DNA from: AP-15 sp963788085
GTDB taxonomy: Bacteria > Pseudomonadota > Alphaproteobacteria > ATCC43930 > CGMCC-115725
Assembly (NCBI GenBank): GCA_963788085.1
Contig: CAWBFS010000046.1
Span: forward strand, 62,001-126,000
Reading direction: 5' to 3'
Length of the DNA stretch: 64,000 bases
In this document: positions 57,625 to 64,000 of the stretch, one piece after another
How the letters are laid out: each line of letters begins with the position of its first letter
How positions within the stretch are numbered: position 1 is the stretch's first letter
The notes under the pieces: generated by a model
The model's input: the letters and a program-made list of their open reading frames with translations, nothing else
Told to the model about the DNA's origin: nothing
Database searches by the model: none
Translations under genes and position numbers: made by a program

Positions 57625-60600
57625 ATGCCGAAGCGCACGGACATCTCGACCATCCTCATCATCGGCGCCGGGCCGATCATCATTTGTCGGCGCGCGAATT
57701 CGATGATTCCGGAAACGCAGGCCTGCAAGGCCTTGCGCGCGGAGGGCTATCGGATCGTCCTGATCAACTCGAACCCCGCCACGATTATGACCGATCCCGA
57801 GATGGCGGACCTGATCTACGTCGAGCCGATCACGCCGGAAATCGTCGCCAAGATCATCGCCAAGGAGCGCTATGCGGCGCCCGGAGGGTTCGCGCTCCTG
57901 CCGACAATGGGCGGACAGACGCGCTGAACTGCGCCCTCAGCCTCAAGAAGATGGGCGTGCTGGCGCGATACGACGTCGAGATGATCGGCGCCACGGCGGA
58001 GGCGATCGACAAGGCCGAGGACCGCGAGCTGTTCCGCGAGGCGATGACCCGGATCGGACTCGCCACGCCCCGCTCGCATCAGGTCAAGACGCTGCCGAAG
58101 GCGCTGGCGGCGCTCGACGACATCGGCCTGCCGGCGATCATCCGTCCGAGCTTCACCATGGGCGGCACCGGCGGCGGCATCGCCTACACCAAGAGAGAGT
58201 TCATCGACATCGTCGAGCGCGGCATCGACGCCTCGCCCACCAGCGAGGTGCTGATCGAGGAGAGCGTGCTCGGCTGGAAGGAATTCGAGATGGAGGTCGT
58301 CCGCGACAAGGCGGACAACTGCATCATCGTCTGCTCGATCGAGAAATCGACCCGATGGGCGTCCACACCGGCGATTCGATCACCGTCGCCCCGGCGCTCA
58401 CGCTGACTGACAAGGAATTCCAGGTCATGCGCGACGCTTCGATCGCGGTGTTGCGCGAGATCGGCGTCGAGACCGGCGGATCGAACGTGCAGTTCGCCGT
58501 CAATCCGGCGGACGGGCGCATGATCGTGATCGAGATGAACCCGCGCGTGTCGCGCTCCTCCGCGCTCGCCTCGAAGGCGACCGGCTTTCCGATTGCCAAG
58601 GTCGCCGCCAGGCTCGCGGTCGGCTACACCCTCGACGAGATCGCCAACGACATCACCGGCGGCGCGACGCCGGCCTCGTTCGAGCCGACGATCGACTATG
58701 TCGTCACCAAGATCCCGCGCTTCGCCTTCGAAAAATTCCCGTGCGCGAGCCGGTGCTGACGACCGCGATGAAGTCGGTCGGCGAAGCGATGGCGATCGGC
58801 CGCACCTTCGCCGAATTGCTGCAGAAGGCGCTCCGTTCGCTCGAAACCGGCCTCGACGGATCGACGAGATCGAGATCGAGGGCCTGGGCAAGGGCGACGA
58901 CCGCAACGTCCTTCGCGCGGCGATCGGCACGCCGACCCCGGACCGGATCCTCAAGGTCGGCCAAGCGATGCGGATGGGCATGAGCGTCGAGGAAATCCAC
59001 GAGGTATCCAAGATCGACCGGTGGTTCCTTCAGCGCGTCGCCGACCTGGTTGCGCTCGAGAGCAAAGTGTGCGCCTACGGCCTGCCGGCCGACGCCGGAA
59101 ACCTTCGCGCTCTCAAGGCCGCAGGCTTTTCCGACGTGCGCCTTGCGGGGCTTGCCGGCGGCGACGAAGCCGACGTAGCCGCGGCCCGGAACAAGCTCGG
59201 GGTTCTGCCGGTCTATAAGCGCATCGACACCTGCGCGGCCGAGTTCGCATCTCCCACCGCCTATATGTATTCGACCTACGAGACGCCGTTCGCCGGCAGA
59301 TGAGCTGCGAAGCGGCGCCCACCGACCGGGAGAAGGTGGTCATCCTGGGCGGCGGGCCGAATCGCATCGGCCAGGGGATCGAATTCGACTATTGCTGCTG
59401 CCACGCCTCCTTCGCCCTGAGGGAGGCTGGTTACGAGACGATCATGATCAACTGCAACCCCGAAACGGTTTCGACCGACTACGACACCTCCGACCGGCTC
59501 TATTTCGAGCCGCTGACGAGGGAGGACGTGCTCGCCATCATCGACAAGGAGCGCGAGAAGGGGACGCTCAAGGGGGTGATCGTCCGGTCGGGGGGCAGAC
59601 GCCGCTGAAGCTCGCCCACGTCATCGAAAAGTCGGGGGCGCTCAACTAGGGACCTCGGTCGATTCCATCGACCTCGCCGAGGACGGCGACCGGTTCAAGC
59701 GCCTTCTCGACAAGCTCGGCCTGAAACAGCCGAAGAACGGCATCGCTTATTCGGTCGAGCAGGCGCGGCTGGTTGTGGCCGATCTCGGCCTGCCCCTGGT
59801 GGTGCGCCCGTCTTACGTGCTCGGCGGTCGGGTGATGGCGATCATCCACGACGATTCGGCGCTCGACGACTATCTGCTCGGCGTGCTGCCGAGCCTAGTG
59901 CCGTCCGACGTCAAGGCCCGCTATCCGAACGACAAGACAGGCCAGATCAACACGGTGCTCGGCAAGAACCCGATGCTGTTCGACCGCTATCTGTCGGACG
60001 CGATCGAAATCGACGTCGACGCGCTCTGCGACGGCAAGACCGTGTTCGTCGCCGGCATCATGGAGCACATCGAGGAGGCCGGAATCCATTCGGGCGACAG
60101 CGCCTGCTCGCTGCCGCCGCGCTCGCTGGGCGCGGAGACGATTTGCCGGCTCGAGGAGCATACGAAAAAGCTCGCGCTCGCCCTCGACGTCGGCGGGCTG
60201 ATGAACGTGCAATACGCGCTGAAGGACGGCGTCATTTACGCGCTCGAGGTCAACCCCCGCGCCTCGCGCACGGTGCCCTTCGTCGCTAAGGTGATCGGCA
60301 AGCCGATCGCCAAGATCGCGAGCCGGGCGATGGCCGGCGAAAAGCTCGACTCGTCCGACCTGAGCTGCGACAAGCTCGACCATGTCGGCGTCAAGGAAGC
60401 CGTTTTCCCGTTCGCGCGCTTCCCCGGAGCCTACACGGTGCTTGGCCCGGAGATGCGCTCGACCGGCGAAGTGATGGGACTTGACCGTTCCTTCGAGGTC
60501 GCTTTCGTCAAGAGCCAGATCGGGGCAGGCTGCCGTCCGCCGAGTCGGGAACCGTATTCGTTTCGGTGCGCGACGTCGACAAGGAGCGGATCGTCGAGCC

Positions 60601-60938
60601 GCTCAAGATGCTTCAGGCGCTCGGCTTCAGGATCATCGCGACCGCCGGGACGCAGCCGACTCGCCTCCCGGGGGCCGAAGGCCGAGAAGGTCAACAAGGT
60701 GTCGGAGGGCCGTCCGCACGCCGCGGATATCGTTTGCAACGGCGGCGTGCAATTGATGTTCAACACGACCGAAGGTGCGACCTCGCTCGCCGATTTCGAA
60801 GCCGCTCCGCCGCGCCGCCCTCTTGGAAAAGACGCCCTATTACACCACACTTTCAGGCGCTATCCTGCGGCCGAAGGCATAAAAGCCGCTTCGGCGGGCG
60901 AACTCGAAGTCAGGGCTTTGCAGGACTATTTGACGTGA
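57625..60938 (+). CDS. carB: carbamoyl-phosphate synthase large subunit, many frameshifts
   Basis: Makes carbamoyl phosphate for pyrimidines and arginine. Segments in order: MPKRTDISTILIIGAGPI, ALRAEGYRIVLINSNPATI, PAIIRPSFTMGGTGGG, VLIEESVLGWKEFEMEVVRD, MGVHTGDSITVAPALTLTD, VIEMNPRVSRSSALASKATG (first ATP-grasp), VILGGGPNRIGQGIEFDYCC, VRPSYVLGGRVMAIIH, SGDSACSLPPRSL, ALEVNPRASRTVPF (second ATP-grasp), VSEGRPHAADIV and LEVRALQDYLT (allosteric domain). At least nine frame breaks, mostly single-base deletions (for example near 57915, 58346, 58859, 59596, 59651). The 5' end is also scrambled where GQACEFDYSG is expected. Length is right for about 1,100 residues, so I read this as poor sequence rather than gene decay. 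Confidence 0.88.
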
Positions 60939-60986
60939 CGGCGCGCCAAGATGCCGCCGCGGCAACCTCTTTTTGACGGGTAACTC

Positions 60987-61457
60987 ATGGACAAGCTGCC
61001 GATCACCGCCGCGGGCCATGCGGCGCTCGAAGCCGAATTCCTCCACCGCCAGCAGGTTGAGCGACCGCGCATCATCGCCGCGATCGCTGAGGCCCGGTCG
61101 CACGGCGATCTGTCGGAAAACGCCGAGTACCATTCGGCCAAGGAGGCGCAGTCGCAAACGAGGGCCGGATCGTCCAGCTCGAAGACCTGCTGCAACGGGC
61201 CGAGGTAATCGACGTGTCGAAGCTGAGCGGCGCCACTGTCAGTTCGGCGCGACAGTGACGCTGATCGATGAAGACACCAAGGCGGAGCGGGTTTTCCAGA
61301 TCGTCGGCGAGACGGAGGCGGATGTGAAGTCCGGCAAGGTGTCCATCTCATCCCCGACCGCGCGCGCGCTGATCGGCAAGAAAGCGGGCGACAGCGTCGA
61401 GGTGAACACCCCGGCGGAGGCAAGAGCTATGAAATCGTGAAGGTCGCTTTTATATGA
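60987..61457 (+). CDS. greA: transcription elongation factor GreA, frameshifted
   Basis: Stimulates cleavage of backtracked transcripts by RNA polymerase. It starts MDKLPITAAGHAALEAEF; the coiled-coil tip ARSHGDLSENAEYHSAKEAQ carries the acidic D-L-S-E-N-A-E residues essential for activity; then NEGRIVQLEDLLQRAEVID, FGATVTLIDEDTKAE, TARALIGKKAGDSVEV and SYEIVKVAFI. Three frame breaks (about 61155, 61242, 61412), all one-base deletions. Follows carB as in many alphaproteobacteria. Confidence 0.88.
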
Positions 61458-61503
61458 TCCGATGCGCCGCCGTTTTTCCTGGCGGCGAGGGAGGGGCTTC
61501 ATC

Positions 61504-62002
61504 ATGTCGACCTGCGCATTGATTTGCCGCGCCGCGATCTGCGCCATGGGCGCTTGGGCCCTGCCTCCGGCGGTCGCGCTGGCGCAGGGCCCGGTCCGGT
61601 TCCGGAATGTCGAGGTAGACGTAGGGCCGCTCCGAGCCTCGGAGGGTGACCCGACCGCGGCCTGGGTGGCGGAAACACTGCCCAGTCAGCGGCCACGCCT
61701 TGGGTCCGTATCCCTCCCCGGGCGCCAGAGCCGGCGCGACCCTGATCGCACGAATCGACTATCTCTATCGGGCCGCAGAGCGGCGGGACCGGCCTCGCGG
61801 GCGCGTCGCAGGACACATCGCGGGCGTTATCTTCGTGCAGGGCCCTCGCGGGTCGATTGCCGCGGAGACGCCTCTGAGAGCCATCACCTCCTACTACCCC
61901 AACGCTGTCGACAATGCGTTGATCGTCCAGAGCAACTACTATCGGGTCGCAGCGCTGGCGCAGGCCTTCGCCTACTGGGTTCCGAGACAACTCGGCCTTT
62001 GA
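61504..62002 (+). CDS. secreted protein of unknown function, frameshifted
   Basis: Signal peptide MSTCALICRAAICAMGAWAL, cleavage near AVALAQG, then VRFRNVEVDVGPLRASEGDP and AAWVAETLP. After frame changes near 61680 and 61775-61810 it continues GARAGATLIARIDYLY, IAGVIFVQGPRGSIAAETPL and NYYRVAALAQAFAYWVPRQL with a stop at 62002. I have seen this layout as an uncharacterised exported family in alphaproteobacteria. No catalytic motif. About 165 residues when corrected. Confidence 0.55.
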
Positions 62003-62070
62003 GCGCGCCCGCGCCCGGCCCGGGCCGGGCGCGATTGCCTTCGCGCTTTCGGCGTCATAGACCCCCGGCG

Positions 62071-62896
62071 ATGGTTGGCGCGGGCACGGACAAGACGAAG
62101 CCGCCGCTGCGCGGCGGGCCGGCGGTGATCCTCGTGAGGCCGCAGCTCGCGGTCAACATCGGCATATTGGCGCCAGCGATGGCCAACTTCGGCCTCGACG
62201 ACCTGCGCCTCGTCAACCCGCGCGAGGGCTGGCCGCGCAGCGACGACTACTGCGACGTCGCCTATTCCGCGGCGGCGGGCGCGTCGGATGTGCTCGACGC
62301 GGCGCGCGTCTTTCCGAGCGTCGAGTTAGCCGTCGCCCATCTCAACGCCGTTTACGCGGCGACCGCGCGCGAGCGCGGCCAGGCGAAGGCGGTCCTGACC
62401 CCGAGCGCGGCGATGACCACGACCGCGGCCGCCGCGGGCGAAAAGCGGGGGGATCCTGTTCGGGCCCGAGCGCACCGGCCTCGACAACGACGAGGTCGCA
62501 ATCGCCGACGCGATCATCACCTTCCCCTCGAATTCGGCCTACGCCTCGCCGACCCGCGAAGGCGGGGGCGGCGACTGCGGCTAACGAGCTGTTCATGGCC
62601 GCGCACGGCGACAGGCCCCCTCTCGACCATCCCGCGCGCGGCGTCGCCTCCGGCGCAACGCGAGATGCTGCTCGCCTTCTTCGATTATCTGGAGGGGAAA
62701 GCTCGACGAAAACGCGTTTTTCCGGCCGGTGACGAAGAAGCCGGGCATGCGCCGCAACCTGCGCAACATCTTTCATCGGATGGAGCTGACGCAGCAGGAC
62801 GTGCGCACGCTGTGGGGGGCGGTGGTGCGCCTCGCCGAGGGCCTGCGGGTCGACATCCAGACCCGCAGGCGAGCGCGGCAGAAGAAGTCGGCCTGA
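62071..62896 (+). CDS. tRNA/rRNA 2'-O-methyltransferase, TrmJ/LasT-like (SPOUT), frameshifted
   Basis: SPOUT-class RNA methyltransferase. N-terminal PAVILVRPQLAVNIGILAPAM and FGLDDLRLVNPREGWP, then ILFGPERTGLDNDEVAIADA (SAM-binding knot) after one extra G near 62455, and the C-terminal extension RRNLRNIFHRMELTQQDV, TLWGAVVRL that is typical of TrmJ (2'-O-methylation of nucleotide 32 in tRNA). The stretch 62530-62700 is badly scrambled. Start ATG 62071, stop TGA 62894-62896. Confidence 0.75.
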
Positions 62897-62959
62897 GTGA
62901 TCGGCACGTCTTCTGCCACGACCATGTCTACGAGTTGCACAGCCGATGGCGCGTCATAT

Positions 62960-63316
62960 TCAAGTTTCTGTATGGGGTGCGCCAAAGAAGGGCTCTCCGG
63001 ACTTTGCATCCGGAGGGCCGCTACCGTCGAACTGGCGCGCCGCGCCGGCTGACCGCGGGGCGGGGGCGGGGGCGCCGCCAGGAGCAGGAGCGCCGCCGGG
63101 GGCCGGAGCCATCTCTGTTGCATGTGATGTGAGGTGGCGCACGTGGTGGTAGTAATGGTGATGGTAACGGTGGTGGTGGTGATGATGATGGTGATGAATC
63201 TCTGTCATCGGAGCGGCCGGAGCCGCCTCCTGGGCGGCCGGGGCTGCTTCCTGCGCGACGGCGTAGCCGGCGAGGCTGATGGTAAACGCGGCGGCGGCGA
63301 CAAGGCTCTTGATCAT
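62960..63316 (-). CDS. His-rich secreted protein
   Basis: ATG 63316 opens a signal peptide MIKSLVAAAAFTISLAGYAV, then QEAAPAAQEAAPAAPMTEI, a run of nine His, RYHHHYYHHVRH, and a Pro/Ala/Gly-rich tail with repeated APAPGG. The histidine tract suggests metal (Ni, Zn, Cu or Co) binding in the periplasm (inference). The last ~30 residues read oddly, so the true stop may be earlier. Paralogue of the next gene at 63461-63756. Confidence 0.6.
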   Translation of the reverse strand: MIKSLVAAAAFTISLAGYAVAQEAAPAAQEAAPAAPMTEIHHHHHHHHHRYHHHYYHHVRHLTSHATEMAPAPGGAPAPGGAPAPAPRSAGAARQFDGSGPPDAKSGEPFFGAPHTET

Positions 63317-63380
63317 GGGCGAAGTGTCCTCTCGAGAAAGACCCCAGCGGTCTTCGGACCGCAATCTGCCGGACCCTGCC

Positions 63381-63397
63381 TGAACTTACATGAACCG
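63381..63397 (-). promoter_or_regulatory. TGAACT-N4-TGAACCG element upstream of the first His-rich gene
   Basis: TGAACT TACA TGAACCG (forward strand) lies about 65 bases upstream of ATG 63316. The paralogous gene has TGAACT CGAG G TGAACCG at a similar distance. Direct repeats spaced about one helical turn suit a dimeric winged-helix regulator. Confidence 0.35.
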
Positions 63398-63460
63398 CGT
63401 GACACGCGCGCGGAATTGATGGTTATTGCAGCCCGTAAGCGCGCCTGGCCGCGTCGCTCC

Positions 63461-63756
63461 TTACTGGGGTGCGGGGGCGGGGGCGCCGCCGAGGGGGAGC
63501 AGCAGGGGCGCGGCGCACGGAAGCGCGGGCCGACGCGGCGCCCGGAGCCGCCATGGGATGGTGGTGCATCACGTGGTGCATGTGCGATGAACGTAATGGT
63601 GCATGTAGTGGTGATGGTGAACGTGGTGGTGCATCGGAGGCGGTTCCTGCGTCTCCGGAATCTTGCTGGCCGGCGCGCCGGTCGTCGTCCCTGGCCTACG
63701 GCGTAGCCGGCAAGACCGATGGTCAGAACGGCGGCGGTGAGAATACTCTTGATCAT
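63461..63756 (-). CDS. His-rich secreted protein, paralogue, frameshifted
   Basis: ATG 63756 opens MIKSILTAAVLTIGLAGYAV, nearly the same signal peptide as the gene before it. Further on, in shifting frames, come PMHHHVHHHHYMHHYVH and HMHHVMHHHPMAAPG, then GGAPAPAPQ and TAA (63461-63463), mirroring the tail of the paralogue. At least two frame breaks. The leader also repeats the AGAAAGACCCCAGC of its neighbour, so gene and promoter were duplicated together. Confidence 0.5.
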
Positions 63757-63813
63757 GGTACCTCCATTCTGCTGAGAAAGACCCCAGCTTTCGTCAATTT
63801 GCCTCGGACCAGC

Positions 63814-63830
63814 TGAACTCGAGGTGAACC
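63814..63830 (-). promoter_or_regulatory. TGAACT-N5-TGAACCG element upstream of the second His-rich gene
   Basis: TGAACT CGAGG TGAACCG, about 60 bases upstream of ATG 63756, repeats the element before the first His-rich gene with one extra base in the spacer. Conserved between duplicated promoters that otherwise differ in part. Confidence 0.35.
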
Positions 63831-63913
63831 GAAAGGACGGGGCGTCAATCCCCAATCGGAATGCTTGTCTGCGCGCGCGGAAAGCGGCACGCCTAGTGAA
63901 AGGATCGGCGAGG

Positions 63914-64000
63914 ATGGCGGTGAATAGCATGACCTGGCTTTGCCCGCGCGGCTGGATCGAGCGGCGCCTGGCGCTGGGCTTTCGAGGTCAAGAGCGTCAA
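63914..64000 (+). CDS. possible start of a gene running off the right edge
   Basis: ATG 63914, preceded by GCGAGG, opens a frame (MAVNSMTWLCPRGWIERRLA) that is still open at the window end. Only 29 codons are visible and no family is recognised; it could be chance. Confidence 0.2.
   Translation, partial: MAVNSMTWLCPRGWIERRLALGFRGQERQ

Overview
The window is GC-rich DNA from an alphaproteobacterium. The evidence is a cluster holding pckA, chvI, chvG, hprK, rapZ, EIIA(Man), HPr and EI in that order, an ornithine decarboxylase leader of the alphaproteobacterial speF type, a carB-greA pair, and several dispersed palindromes of the kind seen in Rhizobiales and Rhodospirillales. The genus cannot be fixed from sequence alone. 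Many genes are broken by single-base indels. Up to about 56.5 kb nearly all are one-base insertions, which suggests uncorrected long-read error; to the right of that point the indels are denser and mostly one-base deletions.

Layout. 0-8.6 kb: an acyl-CoA dehydrogenase fragment, an XRE regulator, a 2OG-Fe(II) oxygenase next to a DUF6065 gene, an HpcH/HpaI aldolase, a CurA-type reductase, a proline-rich secreted protein, an orphan molybdopterin subunit of the xanthine dehydrogenase/CO dehydrogenase family and an Asp-box (BNR) repeat protein. 8.6-13 kb: one dienelactone hydrolase-SnoaL fusion gene cut into three pieces by two unrelated insertion sequences. 13-20.7 kb: a DUF1003 membrane protein, a class III aminotransferase with a TauD-type dioxygenase, the one-carbon pair 5-formyl-THF cyclo-ligase/fhs, cyclopropane synthase and small secreted or unknown proteins. 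20.9-30 kb: pckA, a HugZ-like protein and the ChvI-ChvG/HprK/RapZ/PTS regulatory block, in which most genes overlap by a few bases. 30-44.4 kb: small membrane proteins, a thiolase, agmatinase, ornithine decarboxylase with a structured leader, an amidase with its AtzG-like partner, a GMC oxidoreductase, a TPP enzyme, Gfo/Idh/MocA and CmcJ/NvfI oxidoreductases and a mannonate-dehydratase-like protein.

44.7-50.9 kb: a tandem array of four to five TrpX-type ABC substrate-binding protein genes, none with a permease or ATPase beside it. One copy is intact, two are frameshifted, one is split by a 2.07 kb IS with a clean AGCT target duplication, and one is only a stub. 51-56.5 kb: gltB is intact, but gltD stops dead at about 56,495, where it runs head-on into a truncated PaaI-type thioesterase. 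This breakpoint coincides with the change in indel type, so a misassembly or rearrangement is likely. 57.6-64 kb: carB, greA, a secreted protein of unknown function and a TrmJ-like methyltransferase, all heavily frameshifted, then two tandem His-rich secreted proteins.

Themes. Putrescine can be made by both agmatinase and ornithine decarboxylase. The decarboxylase leader holds a 13-codon upstream reading frame and a hairpin that would hide its ribosome binding site; this is the most attractive regulatory candidate in the window. The PTS block has no sugar permease and looks like a purely regulatory phosphorelay coupled to ChvG/ChvI.
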